Of a DNA stretch of 64,000 nucleotides, positions 1-9,840 are shown one piece after another (within the stretch, counting starts at the first letter, position 1; each line of letters opens with the position of its first letter). The notes beneath the pieces were generated by a model. It saw only the letters and a program-made list of their open reading frames with translations. It had not been told where the DNA came from and searched no databases. The translations under genes and the position numbers were made by a program. The stretch is from Opacimonas immobilis. Lineage in GTDB: Bacteria > Pseudomonadota > Gammaproteobacteria > Enterobacterales > Alteromonadaceae. The DNA is taken from assembly GCF_048282545.1 (NCBI RefSeq), contig NZ_CP182485.1, positions 868,001 through 932,000 of the forward strand, read 5' to 3'.

Positions 1-320
1 TGTATTTCAGAGACATTGCCACATTTATCACAGATCAAAAATTGCACCGGGTGTGCGCAACCAAAATGATGGCAAGCAACAAACATGTTGGTCGATTCGA
101 CCTTGTGAATCAGACCAAAATCCAACAAAAAGTCCAACGAACGGTATACGGTGGCTGGTTTGGCTGAATCGTTTTCCAATTTGAGCTGATCCAACAAGTC
201 ATAGGCACCGATCGGAGCGTTAGCTTTGACCAATAGCGTATACACTTGTTCGCGCAAAGGAGTGAACCGAGCGCCAGCATTTTCGCAGTGTTTTTTGGCT
301 TTTTCTATTAATATACTCAT
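1..320 (-). CDS. zur: Zur/Fur-family metal-responsive repressor (partial, 3' end outside window)
   Basis: Reading the complement from ATG at 320 gives 106 codons before the window edge. The N-terminal part is a winged-helix DNA-binding domain of the Fur family, with the typical stretch KPATVYRSLDFLLDFGLIHK. It is followed by a CHHFG-type metal-binding segment and the start of the structural zinc site, ICDKCG. The overall wording is closest to Zur, which represses zinc uptake genes when zinc is sufficient; Fur itself differs in the HHDH region. The C-terminal metal-binding residues lie outside the window. It is divergent from nudC with about 50 bp between the starts. Confidence 0.85.
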   Translation of the reverse strand, partial: MSILIEKAKKHCENAGARFTPLREQVYTLLVKANAPIGAYDLLDQLKLENDSAKPATVYRSLDFLLDFGLIHKVESTNMFVACHHFGCAHPVQFLICDKCGNVSEI

Positions 321-369
321 AACACTTGTAGTATATCGACAAATCGCACTGGAATTAAAGCAATATCTC

Positions 370-1140
370 ATGCATGTCATTATTATCGTTAAACAACAAG
401 TGCTTGTGCACTCTGAAGGAATGCTTTTGCCACGCTGGCAGGACATTATAGATTCAGACGTTTTTGCATCGTATGTATCTTCAGCCGTGCCGATGGACGA
501 TGGTCTGAAAATTATCGACCTAGGTTCTCAATATATCGAACATACAGAGCTACGGCCGGTAGGTTTGCGTGATTTATTGGCAACATATACAGCGGACGAA
601 TTTCAGCCGGTAATGCGCGCCTGGCAATATGCCCTTTTTATGCGTACGCACCAATACTGTGGCCAATGTGGTGACAAAATGCGTCAAATAGGTTGGGAAA
701 TGGCGCGACAATGCGATTGTTGTGGTCATCGTGTGTATCCGAGAATTTCACCATGTATCATTGTTGCTATTCGGCACGAACAAAAAATTTTGTTAGCGCA
801 AGGCCCACGACATGTTGATACTAATCTTTATTCTACTTTGGCGGGCTTTGTCGAAAGTGGTGAGACGTTAGAACAAGCAGTGGCTAGAGAGGTATTTGAG
901 GAGGTTGGAGTTCAAGTTAAAAATATTGAGTACTTTGGTTCACAGCCTTGGCCATTTCCGCACTCACTGATGGTTGGTTTCATTGCTGAATATGCAAGTG
1001 GTCAAATACGGGTCGACGGCAAAGAGATTATTCAAGCAAAATGGTTTGATGTAAATGATTTGCCTAATGTCCCCCCGAAGTTATCCATCGCTGGACGCTT
1101 GATTGAACACACGCAACAGCTAATCGCAAAACAAGGCTAA
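370..1140 (+). CDS. nudC: NADH pyrophosphatase / NAD-cap RNA hydrolase NudC
   Basis: A protein of about 256 aa. It has a small N-terminal domain, a zinc ribbon (C97, C100, C115, C118 counted from the chosen start), a Nudix box at about 159-181 (GFVESGETLEQAVAREVFEE) and the SQPWPFPHS motif that marks the NADH-specific branch. Members hydrolyse NAD(H) to NMN(H) plus AMP and remove NAD caps from RNA. The open frame extends upstream to 226, but that part overlaps zur and looks unrelated, so ATG 370 is preferred. ATG 421 is also possible. No strong ribosome-binding site is seen for either start. hemE follows on the same strand 64 bp downstream. Confidence 0.93.
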   Translation: MHVIIIVKQQVLVHSEGMLLPRWQDIIDSDVFASYVSSAVPMDDGLKIIDLGSQYIEHTELRPVGLRDLLATYTADEFQPVMRAWQYALFMRTHQYCGQCGDKMRQIGWEMARQCDCCGHRVYPRISPCIIVAIRHEQKILLAQGPRHVDTNLYSTLAGFVESGETLEQAVAREVFEEVGVQVKNIEYFGSQPWPFPHSLMVGFIAEYASGQIRVDGKEIIQAKWFDVNDLPNVPPKLSIAGRLIEHTQQLIAKQG

Positions 1141-1204
1141 GGTAGACAGTGCAATAAGTGTGTTTTTTTGCTAGGATGCGCGCGTCAAAGCAAGGATTAC
1201 TCAC

Positions 1205-2272
1205 ATGTCAGAACTCAAAAACGACCGCTACTTACGCGCATTACTTAAACAAGATGTTGATGTCACTCCAGTCTGGATGATGCGTCAAGCCGGCCGCTAT
1301 TTGCCAGAATACAAAGCGACTCGTGCCGAAGCCGGTGATTTTATGTTACTGTGCAAAAATGCAGAATTAGCCTGTGAAGTCACTTTGCAGCCATTGCGTC
1401 GTTTTGACTTAGACGCAGCGATTTTGTTTTCTGATATTTTGACAATTCCAGATGCGATGGGGTTAGGCTTGTATTTTGAAGCAGGGGAAGGACCACGCTT
1501 TGAAAGACCAATCACCTGTGCTGCCGATGTGCACAAACTCCCTCACCCAGATCCGGAAGGTGAGTTACAGTATGTGATGAATGCGGTTCGCACGATTCGC
1601 AAAGGTTTAGACGGTGCCGTACCACTGATCGGGTTCTCCGGTAGTCCTTGGACCTTGGCCACTTATATGGTGGAAGGCGGTTCGAGTAAAGCCTTTACCA
1701 AAATCAAAAAGATGGCTTTTGCAGAACCGCAGACGTTGCATATCTTGCTGGATAAAATAGCGGATTCTGTCATCTCTTATTTGAACGCCCAAATCAAAGC
1801 TGGCGCTCAGTCTGTTATGGTCTTTGATACATGGGGTGGCGTGCTTTCGCCACGCGATTACAAACTGTTTTCACTGCAGTACATGCACAAAATCGTCGAC
1901 GGACTGATCCGTGAATACGATGGTCGTCGTGTGCCTGTGACGTTATTCACCAAAAATGGTGGCATGTGGTTAGAAGCCATTGCCGATACCGGCTGTGATG
2001 CGGTTGGCTTGGATTGGACAATTGATATTGCTGACGCCAAAGCCCGAGTGGGTGATAGAGTTGCTCTCCAAGGCAATATGGATCCGTCGATGTTATATGC
2101 TCAGCCGGAACGCATTGAAACAGAAGTGCAATCGATATTAGCTGGATTTGGTAACGGTTCCGGCCACGTCTTTAACCTAGGCCACGGCATTCATCTGGAC
2201 GTCCCCCCTGAGCACGCAGGTGTGTTTGTTGAAGCAGTGCACAAATATTCAAAGCAGTACCACACTAAGTAG
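1205..2272 (+). CDS. hemE: Uroporphyrinogen decarboxylase
   Basis: 355 aa, the normal family length. The start is preceded by AAGGA at a good distance. The N-terminal signature [10 protein letters not shown] and the later FSGSPWTLA and [13 protein letters not shown] segments are diagnostic. The enzyme removes four carboxyl groups from uroporphyrinogen III to give coproporphyrinogen III in the cytoplasmic haem pathway. hemH, the last enzyme of that pathway, is 13 kb away in this window. A small hairpin (CAATCT/AGATTG, 2283-2301) and a larger A/T-flanked one follow the stop codon. Confidence 0.97.
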   Translation: MSELKNDRYLRALLKQDVDVTPVWMMRQAGRYLPEYKATRAEAGDFMLLCKNAELACEVTLQPLRRFDLDAAILFSDILTIPDAMGLGLYFEAGEGPRFERPITCAADVHKLPHPDPEGELQYVMNAVRTIRKGLDGAVPLIGFSGSPWTLATYMVEGGSSKAFTKIKKMAFAEPQTLHILLDKIADSVISYLNAQIKAGAQSVMVFDTWGGVLSPRDYKLFSLQYMHKIVDGLIREYDGRRVPVTLFTKNGGMWLEAIADTGCDAVGLDWTIDIADAKARVGDRVALQGNMDPSMLYAQPERIETEVQSILAGFGNGSGHVFNLGHGIHLDVPPEHAGVFVEAVHKYSKQYHTK

Positions 2273-2306
2273 TACTGCTCTGCAATCTCCTTGGAAGATT
2301 GATTGT

Positions 2307-2348
2307 AAAATAAGCCGATAATTATTCATTTAATTGGCGGCTTTATTT
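2307..2348. terminator. Probable bidirectional terminator between hemE and queG
   Basis: AAATAAGCCG and CGGCTTTATTT form a stem, with one bulged T, around a loop that can itself pair weakly (AATTA/TAATT). A-rich and T-rich flanks make it usable in both directions. It sits between the convergent ends of hemE and queG and overlaps the queG stop codon. Confidence 0.6.
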
Positions 2349-3537
2349 AGGCGTCGCGTGGTAGCCCTTTTTGGACAATCCTGACTAATCTTTCTTGTTG
2401 ACGGTTGCTTGGGCATTGCTGTGGTTGCACACTTTGTGATATTGCCCATGTAAGGTGTTCAATGAGCATGTTTTGCTGTGCTTCTGAAGGCGCTGAGTTA
2501 AAACCGTATTCTAGATACTGGCCAGCTTCCAACATGGTGAGCTTATCTTCTAATATCTGGGTGTATCCATTATCTTGTGATATGTTGCCAAGCGCAGTTA
2601 TGAGATTGCGTTGCCATTTGGCATAACCGATTCTCCGTATGGGAGAGCCCTCGGTGTTAGCTAAAAACTCCATTTCACTCCAAGCAAATAAATTAAGTAA
2701 GCTATTGCCATGCAAATCGGGGCGCGCATGAAAATCGGCTTCGGCTGTAAGCGGAGCGGTTTTATTGAATGGGCAAACGAGTTGACAATCATCACAGCCA
2801 TAAATGCGATTGCCCATCGCTTTGCGATATTGTTCAGGGATTGGGCCATCGTGTTCGATGGTCAGATACGAAATACATTTTCGCGCATCCACAGTATACG
2901 GCGCGACAATGGCGTTCGTTGGGCAAATGCTCATGCATGCTGTGCAGCTGCCACAATCGGCCAAGATTGGTTTATCGACTGGCAGAGGTAAATTAATGAA
3001 TAACTCTCCAAGAAAAAACCAAGAGCCATGCTGAGGGTTAATCGTAAGTGAGTGCTTACCAGTAAAGCCAATGCCGGCTTTTTCGGCCACGGCATGCTCT
3101 AAAATTGGGGCAGAATCGACAAATGGACGATACTGAGTGCCAGCACAATGTTCAGAAATTTTTTCACCGAGTTGCTTGAGTTTTTTGCGCATAACTTTGT
3201 GGTAATCCCGACCCAGCGCATATCGGCTTATGTATCCGATTTTAGTATTATCCAGATGTTGTGCAAAGCTCGCATCGGGTGGCAGGTAATCCATGCGCAC
3301 ACTAATAATACGGCACGTCCCAGGCACTAATTCATCTGGTCTAGCACGCATCATACCGCGCTCTGGAAAGAATGACATCGTACCGTAATAGTGCTTGTCT
3401 AGCCACGCTTGTAACGGCGCTTCGTGTTTTTCAAGATCGATATCACAAATCCCAATGTCTTGAAACCCTAGCGCTTTGCCCCACTCCTTGATAAGGTGAG
3501 CTAAATGCGACAAATCTAGAGTTTTTTCAAAGGACAT
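2347..3537 (-). CDS. queG: Epoxyqueuosine reductase QueG
   Basis: 396 aa from ATG 3537. It performs the last step of queuosine synthesis in tRNA, reduction of epoxyqueuosine, using cobalamin and two [4Fe-4S] clusters. Two ferredoxin-like cysteine sets are visible: CGSCTACMSICP and CDDCQLVCP. The open frame runs a further 81 codons upstream into nnr, but that part is not QueG-like, and family N-termini match MSFEKTLDLSHLAHL. Its start lies 2 bp from the divergent nnr start, so the two genes must share a very compact control region whose elements lie inside each other's coding sequence. E. coli has the same divergent pair. Confidence 0.95.
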   Translation of the reverse strand: MSFEKTLDLSHLAHLIKEWGKALGFQDIGICDIDLEKHEAPLQAWLDKHYYGTMSFFPERGMMRARPDELVPGTCRIISVRMDYLPPDASFAQHLDNTKIGYISRYALGRDYHKVMRKKLKQLGEKISEHCAGTQYRPFVDSAPILEHAVAEKAGIGFTGKHSLTINPQHGSWFFLGELFINLPLPVDKPILADCGSCTACMSICPTNAIVAPYTVDARKCISYLTIEHDGPIPEQYRKAMGNRIYGCDDCQLVCPFNKTAPLTAEADFHARPDLHGNSLLNLFAWSEMEFLANTEGSPIRRIGYAKWQRNLITALGNISQDNGYTQILEDKLTMLEAGQYLEYGFNSAPSEAQQNMLIEHLTWAISQSVQPQQCPSNRQQERLVRIVQKGLPRDA

Positions 3538-3539
3538 AT

Positions 3540-5045
3540 ATGCACATTCAAGTCGAAAAACGAAGCGCCAGTTTAGCACAAAAATTATTTCGCGCCGATC
3601 AAGTCTCACAACGTGAGGAGGAAGCCGCTGAGTTGAGTATGACAACGCTTTACGGGCTGATGCAACGTGCAGGGAAAGCGGTGTATGAAGCGTGTTTTGA
3701 ACTTGTACCGAATTGCGAACATTTTTTGTTTGTGGTGGGTTCTGGGAATAATGCTGGGGATGGCTACGTCGCAGCAACACTTGCGTTAGAAGACGAACAC
3801 GATGTAAAAGTCGTTTCGGTGAATCCAGATAAAGCTCTGACTGGAGATGCGCTGAAAGCTCAAGAAGCGTTCCTAGCGGCCGGTGGCAAAGTTGTTGCGT
3901 TTAACGAATCATTGTTATCCCGTGCGGATATCATTGTTGATGCATTGTTTGGTATCGGGGTGCAAGGGTTGATTAGACAAGACTCTTTAGCCGTGATTAA
4001 TGCCATTAATGAAGCGAAGGTTCCAGTCTTGAGTGTCGATGTGCCATCTGGACTAAACGCAACGACAGGGGTCGCCTTTTGTGGGTGTGTGCAAGCAGAC
4101 ATGACGGTCACTTTTGTCGGCATCAAACAAGGCTTGGTCACCGCAGCGGGCAAAGAAGCCTCGGGTATTTTAAAATTCGCCGATCTCGATGTGGGTAAAG
4201 CGTTTGCTGAAGTCTGTCCATCGAACACTCATTTACTTAATTTAGACCAGTTTGAAAAACTCGCTCCACGTCGGGTTAATTCTCACAAAGGTCGTTTCGG
4301 TCGCTTGCTGTGTATCGGTGGAAACGCCGGTATGTCAGGTGCGATCCGTTTAGCGGGTGAGGCAGCCCTTCGAGCTGGGACTGGATTAGTAAAAATCTAT
4401 GCTCACCCAGATAGTCGTGTACAAATATCCGCAGGCAGACCTGAACTCATGGTGATCAGTGAAGCGCTAGAAGATGCGCTGGAATGGGCCAATACAATCG
4501 TTGTTGGGCCCGGCTTAGGTCAAGATGAGTGGGCTCAAGAAACATTTAAACAAGTCATAGAATATTTACAAAAGAAAGATCTGCCTGTTGTGTTAGATGC
4601 TGATGCGCTAAATATGTTACCGCAGCATGCAACGCGATTTTCACCAGCGGATTGTATTTTAACACCTCATACTGGCGAAGCAGCTCGCTTACTTGAGACG
4701 ACCATCGAAGATGTAGACAGCTCTCGCTACAGCAATGCTAGATTATTAGCACAACGCTATGGGGTTGTGACTATTCTAAAAGGGCCAGGTACCATCGTTG
4801 ACAACGGCAAGCGTACTTGGGTCAGTGAACATGGCAACCCAGGCATGGCGACAGCAGGTATGGGCGATGTGTTAAGCGGGATTCTTGGCGCTTTGATGGC
4901 GCAGCGAATGAGTAACGTCGATGCAGCCAAATATGGCGTTTGTGTTCACGGACGGGCAGCTGATATAATTGCACATGAATATGGCGAGCGTGGCATGTTG
5001 GCAAGTGATATTTTTCCAGAGGTCAGGCGCTTAATTAACACTTAA
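3540..5045 (+). CDS. nnr: Bifunctional NAD(P)H-hydrate epimerase / ADP-dependent hydrate dehydratase
   Basis: 501 aa, full length for the fused enzyme. The N-terminal half is the YjeF_N epimerase, with GSGNNAGDGYVAA and VDALFGIG. The C-terminal half is the ribokinase-like dehydratase, with GNAGMSGAIRLAGEAALRAG and the late motif NPGMATAGMGDVLSGIL. Together they repair the damaged cofactors NADHX and NADPHX. AAGGA lies 6-10 bp before the ATG. It is the first gene of the nnr-tsaE-amiB-mutL-miaA-hfq-hflX-hflKC series conserved in gammaproteobacteria. Confidence 0.95.
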   Translation: MHIQVEKRSASLAQKLFRADQVSQREEEAAELSMTTLYGLMQRAGKAVYEACFELVPNCEHFLFVVGSGNNAGDGYVAATLALEDEHDVKVVSVNPDKALTGDALKAQEAFLAAGGKVVAFNESLLSRADIIVDALFGIGVQGLIRQDSLAVINAINEAKVPVLSVDVPSGLNATTGVAFCGCVQADMTVTFVGIKQGLVTAAGKEASGILKFADLDVGKAFAEVCPSNTHLLNLDQFEKLAPRRVNSHKGRFGRLLCIGGNAGMSGAIRLAGEAALRAGTGLVKIYAHPDSRVQISAGRPELMVISEALEDALEWANTIVVGPGLGQDEWAQETFKQVIEYLQKKDLPVVLDADALNMLPQHATRFSPADCILTPHTGEAARLLETTIEDVDSSRYSNARLLAQRYGVVTILKGPGTIVDNGKRTWVSEHGNPGMATAGMGDVLSGILGALMAQRMSNVDAAKYGVCVHGRAADIIAHEYGERGMLASDIFPEVRRLINT

Positions 5046-5075
5046 TCACAATCAAATGCTATCTTTTAGTGAGTT

Positions 5076-5546
5076 ATGCAGCAAACAATAACAATAAATA
5101 GCGAAGCAGAGACCCAACGATTAGCTCAGCAAATTGCTCAGTTCGTCTCTGCGACTCATCAAACAGTCCTTCATCTTGAAGGAGACTTAGGTGCCGGAAA
5201 GACTACATTTTCACGGTATTTACTACAAGCGTTAGGCCATTCAGGTTCTGTTAAAAGCCCGACCTATACGCTGGTCGAACCGTATGCAATTGGTGAACTG
5301 TCGGTGTATCATTTTGATTTGTATCGACTAGCTGATCCAGAAGAACTCGAGTTCATGGGGATACGTGATTATCTGAATGATGCGCATTTGTTACTCATAG
5401 AGTGGCCATCACAAGGGCAGGGCTTTGTGCCTGAACCTTCTTTGCATATTCAATTAGTACACGGTACAGAGGCGTGTGAACGAGCTGTGACGTTAACCGC
5501 CCACAACTCGCATGGATTGCGCATTATTCAAACCTTACATGAGTGA
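5076..5546 (+). CDS. tsaE: tRNA threonylcarbamoyladenosine biosynthesis ATPase TsaE
   Basis: 156 aa P-loop protein. The Walker A motif lies in [17 protein letters not shown], and [10 protein letters not shown] and FDLYRL follow in the family order. TsaE works with TsaB and TsaD to make the t6A modification at position 37 of ANN-decoding tRNAs. The gene is 30 bp downstream of nnr. Its stop codon is embedded in the start region of amiB, so the two are probably translated from one message. Confidence 0.95.
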   Translation: MQQTITINSEAETQRLAQQIAQFVSATHQTVLHLEGDLGAGKTTFSRYLLQALGHSGSVKSPTYTLVEPYAIGELSVYHFDLYRLADPEELEFMGIRDYLNDAHLLLIEWPSQGQGFVPEPSLHIQLVHGTEACERAVTLTAHNSHGLRIIQTLHE

Positions 5547-5554
5547 GCGTTAGT

Positions 5555-6862
5555 ATGCGACAGTTGAAAGTGTATGTGTTAGCAAGTGTCTTATATTGGT
5601 GCTTTTGTCTGACCGCTATCGCGCAAACCACACTGTCAGATGCGACTCTCAAAACGACTTCCCAGGGCACGCGTATTGAGTTCTCATTTTCAGAGACGGT
5701 TAAACACTCCTACTTTACTTTGCAAAAGCCTTATCGGGTAGTCATTGATTTACCCAACACCCAAGGACAGTTTGCGACAATCACTGAACGAAACTCAGAT
5801 AGGCTGGTTCACAAAGTGCGAACGTCCAAACCCAAAAGAGCCTCTGATTTTCGTATTGTTATAGAAACTCGTAGCAAAGAGGATTTTACCCTTGGGTGGA
5901 CTGGCACCACACTGTGGGTACAGTTTTCGGACCCTCCTCCTGCGGTACCTAAGTTATCTGTTGGTCAGCAACCAGACCGACCAACAGACATCATTATCGC
6001 TTTGGATGCCGGTCACGGAGGCCGTGACCCGGGCTCAGTTGGTCCGACGGGCACCTATGAAAAGCATGTTGTATTATCGATTGCCAAGAAGGTCGCTGAG
6101 CGTATCGATGCAACTCCAGGGCTACGGGCCGTGTTAACTCGAACGGATGATTATTATATCAAGCCGTCAAAACGCCCCGAGATTGCAAGGCAAAAGATGG
6201 CGGATTTGTTGATATCAATTCATGCGGATGCGTTCACAACCCCTCAACCATCAGGTGCTTCGGTCTGGCTATTGAATAATCGTCGGGCTAATTCTGAGCT
6301 GGCAAAGTGGCTACGCAACACAGAAAAACATTCTGAATTACTCGGTGGTGCTGGCAAAATTTTGGAAGAAACGGAAGAAGATGAGTTTTTGATGCGTACG
6401 TTGTTAGACATGCAGACTGAATCATCTCAGCAATCGAGTTATCAAATCAGCAAAAAAATGCTCTTAGAACTCAACAAAGTGACTAAACTTCATAAAAAAT
6501 CGCCACAACACGCGTCACTAGCAGTACTGACTGCACCGGATATTCCTTCGATCTTGGTTGAAGTGGGCTTTATTTCGAACCCTAGAGAAGAAAAAAACTT
6601 AAATTGGTCCGCTCATCGCGAACGTTTAGCGGGCTCAATTTATGACGGGATTGTAAAATATTTCCGCGTGTATCCGCCTGAAGGCACGCTGTGGGCGATG
6701 CAAAAAAACAACCAACCTGTAGAGCATCGTGTTGCCAGCGGCGAATCACTAACTCGCATTGCCCAACGTTATCGGGTCAGCGTGGGGGCAATCAAACAAC
6801 ACAATGGTCTAACATCGGATGTTATACGAGTCGGACAGCGCATTAAGATCCCTCAAGGATAA
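5555..6862 (+). CDS. amiB: N-acetylmuramoyl-L-alanine amidase AmiB, with LysM domain
   Basis: About 435 aa. A signal peptide (MRQLKVYVL... to the AIAQ cleavage region) is followed by an AMIN domain, which targets the septum. Next is the zinc-dependent Amidase_3 domain ([19 protein letters not shown]; the catalytic-glutamate region LVEVGFISN). A C-terminal LysM peptidoglycan-binding repeat ([16 protein letters not shown]) ends the protein. It cleaves septal peptidoglycan during cell separation. A GTG at 5543 is in frame and overlaps the tsaE stop; ATG 5555 is preferred because it gives a normal signal peptide. Confidence 0.93.
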   Translation: MRQLKVYVLASVLYWCFCLTAIAQTTLSDATLKTTSQGTRIEFSFSETVKHSYFTLQKPYRVVIDLPNTQGQFATITERNSDRLVHKVRTSKPKRASDFRIVIETRSKEDFTLGWTGTTLWVQFSDPPPAVPKLSVGQQPDRPTDIIIALDAGHGGRDPGSVGPTGTYEKHVVLSIAKKVAERIDATPGLRAVLTRTDDYYIKPSKRPEIARQKMADLLISIHADAFTTPQPSGASVWLLNNRRANSELAKWLRNTEKHSELLGGAGKILEETEEDEFLMRTLLDMQTESSQQSSYQISKKMLLELNKVTKLHKKSPQHASLAVLTAPDIPSILVEVGFISNPREEKNLNWSAHRERLAGSIYDGIVKYFRVYPPEGTLWAMQKNNQPVEHRVASGESLTRIAQRYRVSVGAIKQHNGLTSDVIRVGQRIKIPQG

Positions 6863-6864
6863 GC

Positions 6865-8511
6865 ATGGCAATCCAAATATTACCCCCACAGTTAGCGAAC
6901 CAGATTGCCGCCGGTGAAGTGGTCGAACGCCCCGCTTCGATTGTCAAAGAATGTGTTGAAAATAGCCTTGATGCTGGTGCTACTCAGATATCCGTCGACA
7001 TTGAACAAGGCGGAGCAAAAGTGATTCGCATCCAAGACGATGGTTGTGGTATTGCTAAAGATGAATTGCCGCTCGCGTTAGCCCGTCATGCGACAAGCAA
7101 AATTTCTGAATTAAATGATTTGGAAAACATTCAATCACTCGGATTTCGTGGCGAAGCATTAGCGAGTATCAGTTCGGTTTCTCGTTTGACATTATCGAGC
7201 CGTCCGGACCATCAAGAAGAGGCGTGGCTGGTGTTTGCTGAAGGCAAAGAGCAAGCTGTGACTTTTGAACCGGTCGCGCATCCAGTCGGCAGTACCGTTG
7301 AAATCCGCGATTTGTTTTTTAATACGCCAGCGAGAAGAAAATTCTTAAAAGCCCCTAAAACAGAGTTTCAACATATTCAGACTCTGATAAAACGAATTGC
7401 TTTGGCGCATTATGATGTAGGCTTTACTTTATCGCATAATCAAAAATCCGTCTTAAAACTGCCAGCGCGAGACTCACTAGAACGACGTATCAAAGATGTG
7501 TGTGGCGAGGCTTTTGCGCAAAATGCGTTACGCGTTGAAACGCAATATCAGGATTATCAGCTGAACGCTTTCGTGAGCAAACCCATGGATGGCTTTACCG
7601 ACAACAGTTTGCAGTTTATTTACGTGAACGGACGGATGATGCGAGACAAGTTGATAATGCATGCGATACGGCAAGCTTATGAGGGCATGATCCCCGCTCA
7701 GCAACACGCAGGTTATGTCGTTTTTCTGACCTTACCTACGCAAGGTTTTGATGTTAATGTACATCCAGCTAAGCATGAAGTGCGTTTTGTTGAAAGTCGC
7801 ATCGTTCATGATTTTATTTACCAAGCCATTAGCGATGTATTGCAAGGCGGTTTTGTCGACACTCCTGATTATACCCACATTGCTGAGGAATCCGTACAAC
7901 ACGACTATATTCGGCCACTGCAACAAGATACAAACGCCAACATACAAGCCGCTGCTGGGAAAGAGACATCATTTGAGCCATACTCTGCTCATCATCCCAG
8001 TCGCCAAGCGCTGCACAATTATGCTGAATTGCTGACGACTTCAAGTCGAACCTCAGAACGTATTGAGACTCACTGGGTGTTATTACCGGATATGCGCGTA
8101 TTGTGGATCAATGATCGTCTCAAAGTCGTTAATGCTGTTGACGTCTTAACGCTGTACTTGCAGATTCAATGTGATGAGAGTGAAGCTTCAACGCCATTAT
8201 TACTACCGGTTTCGATAAAGGCGGCCCATGCACCTTCGATTGAATTGGCCGATGGCTTTGATATTCAATATGTACAACAAAAAATCATTATTAAACGTGT
8301 GCCCAGTCGTTTGCGGAGTCTGCCTTGGTCACAAATAGTCGGAGTGTTAGGTGATTGTGAAACAATTAATCTATCCGCCTTGGCACACTCATTAACGCAT
8401 AATCACGACCTTTTTACCCCAGTCAACCTTTGGCTACATTCTTTATCAAATGAACACTTAGATGTTTTACAACGAGCCAGTCAGCCTTGTCGCGTGGTAT
8501 GCGATGAATAA
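6865..8511 (+). CDS. mutL: DNA mismatch repair protein MutL
   Basis: 548 aa, short for the family (E. coli MutL is 615). The GHKL ATPase core is intact: [39 protein letters not shown] and the [11 protein letters not shown] segment. A variable linker comes next and then a C-terminal dimerisation domain without an obvious DQHA(X)2E(X)4E endonuclease motif, as expected for species using MutH. It couples MutS mismatch recognition to strand removal. AAGGA precedes the ATG. The end overlaps the miaA start by 8 bp. Confidence 0.96.
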   Translation: MAIQILPPQLANQIAAGEVVERPASIVKECVENSLDAGATQISVDIEQGGAKVIRIQDDGCGIAKDELPLALARHATSKISELNDLENIQSLGFRGEALASISSVSRLTLSSRPDHQEEAWLVFAEGKEQAVTFEPVAHPVGSTVEIRDLFFNTPARRKFLKAPKTEFQHIQTLIKRIALAHYDVGFTLSHNQKSVLKLPARDSLERRIKDVCGEAFAQNALRVETQYQDYQLNAFVSKPMDGFTDNSLQFIYVNGRMMRDKLIMHAIRQAYEGMIPAQQHAGYVVFLTLPTQGFDVNVHPAKHEVRFVESRIVHDFIYQAISDVLQGGFVDTPDYTHIAEESVQHDYIRPLQQDTNANIQAAAGKETSFEPYSAHHPSRQALHNYAELLTTSSRTSERIETHWVLLPDMRVLWINDRLKVVNAVDVLTLYLQIQCDESEASTPLLLPVSIKAAHAPSIELADGFDIQYVQQKIIIKRVPSRLRSLPWSQIVGVLGDCETINLSALAHSLTHNHDLFTPVNLWLHSLSNEHLDVLQRASQPCRVVCDE

Positions 8512-9451
8512 ATATCGAGTTGCGAGCCCATCGGATCCTGCGGAAGTCGTATTTATAATGGGGCCAACGGCATCAGGAAAAACCTCGTTAGGGATCGAAT
8601 TAGCCAAGGTGTGCGAGGGTGAAATAATCAGTGTGGATTCAGCCCTCATTTATCGGGGGATGGACATTGGTACGGCAAAACCTGATGCTGCAGAACAAAG
8701 CGGTGTTGTGCACCATTTATTAGACATTCGCGACCCGTCTGAAACGTATTCTGTATCTGAATTTCGCAACGATACATTGCGTCTAATCGAAGATATTCGC
8801 TCGCGGGGCAAGATGCCTATCTTAGTCGGCGGTACCATGATGTACTTTAACGCCTTGATTAAAGGTATTTCAGCCTTGCCAGCTGCGAACGAGTGTGTTC
8901 GTGCGGACTTGACCGAGCAGGCGGAATTAAAAGGCTGGGAAGCCATGCACAAGCGGCTAGCAGAATGTGATCCAGAGAGTGCGCAGCGCATTCACCCCAA
9001 TGATCCTCAACGCTTATTAAGAGCATTGGAGGTGTTTGAGCTAACAGGTCGACCTTTATCTGAACTGCAACAACAAAACTCACCACCTATTCCATACAGT
9101 GTTGCCCAATTTGCTATCGCACCTGAAGATCGAGCTGTGTTACATGAGCGAATAAGGCTTCGCTATGAACAAATGTTAGCGTATGGCTTAATCGAAGAAG
9201 TCAAAAAATTGTATAAACGTAAAGATTTGCATCCAGAACTACCAAGTATTCGTTGTGTAGGATATAGACAAACGTGGCAATTTTTGGAAAGTGAATTGAG
9301 TTTTGATGAGGCAAAAGAACGTGGCATCATTGCTACTCGGCAGCTCGCAAAGCGCCAGTTAACGTGGCTCAGAGGATGGGATGATGTGACTTGGCTCAAT
9401 ACATTTGACGCTGAGAATTTGTCCCTAATACTAAAGTTGATTAAAAATTAG
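8504..9451 (+). CDS. miaA: tRNA dimethylallyltransferase MiaA
   Basis: 315 aa. A P-loop ([10 protein letters not shown]), [16 protein letters not shown] and [11 protein letters not shown] identify the isopentenyl transferase that modifies A37 of tRNAs reading UNN codons. ATG 8504 is chosen over an in-frame ATG at 8462 because family N-termini begin just before the P-loop; it overlaps the end of mutL. In E. coli the downstream hfq gene is partly transcribed from promoters inside miaA, so the same may be true here (inference). Confidence 0.95.
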   Translation: MNKYRVASPSDPAEVVFIMGPTASGKTSLGIELAKVCEGEIISVDSALIYRGMDIGTAKPDAAEQSGVVHHLLDIRDPSETYSVSEFRNDTLRLIEDIRSRGKMPILVGGTMMYFNALIKGISALPAANECVRADLTEQAELKGWEAMHKRLAECDPESAQRIHPNDPQRLLRALEVFELTGRPLSELQQQNSPPIPYSVAQFAIAPEDRAVLHERIRLRYEQMLAYGLIEEVKKLYKRKDLHPELPSIRCVGYRQTWQFLESELSFDEAKERGIIATRQLAKRQLTWLRGWDDVTWLNTFDAENLSLILKLIKN

Positions 9452-9544
9452 TCGACTTTAATGGTGTACACCTTGTATCTTATTGTGTATTCTATTTTCA
9501 ACTGTTAAACCAGTTACAATTATAAGAAAAGTAAGGAAAAACGC

Positions 9545-9787
9545 ATGGCTAAAGGGCAATCACTTCAAGACCCATTCCTCAATATATTACGCAAAGAGCG
9601 CATTCCTGTGTCGATTTATCTAGTTAACGGTATTAAGTTACAAGGCCAAGTGGAGTCGTTCGATCAGTTTGTTATTTTGCTAAAGAACACAGTAAGCCAA
9701 ATGGTCTATAAGCATGCGATTTCAACTGTAGTACCTTCTAAGGCAATTCAAATGCCGACTCAGGATGGTGATTCTCCGAGTGAGTAA
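9545..9787 (+). CDS. hfq: RNA chaperone Hfq
   Basis: 80 aa, at the short end for the family. The Sm1 ([19 protein letters not shown]) and Sm2 ([11 protein letters not shown]) motifs are intact, and the C-terminal tail is very short (about 12 residues after the Sm core) and acidic. Hfq hexamers pair small RNAs with messages and affect mRNA stability. The start has AAGGAAAA at good spacing. The 93-bp gap before it is A+T-rich and may contain a promoter, but no clear -35/-10 pair stands out. Confidence 0.97.
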   Translation: MAKGQSLQDPFLNILRKERIPVSIYLVNGIKLQGQVESFDQFVILLKNTVSQMVYKHAISTVVPSKAIQMPTQDGDSPSE

Positions 9788-9840
9788 GCCTTTTTTGATA
9801 GCTGTACCATTCTTCGTTTTACAACGAGGTAGTTCTAAGC

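Noticed and set aside
3538..3780. 81-codon upstream extension of queG
   Set aside because: It runs antisense through the nnr start, and the residues do not resemble QueG N-termini; MSFEK at 3537 fits.
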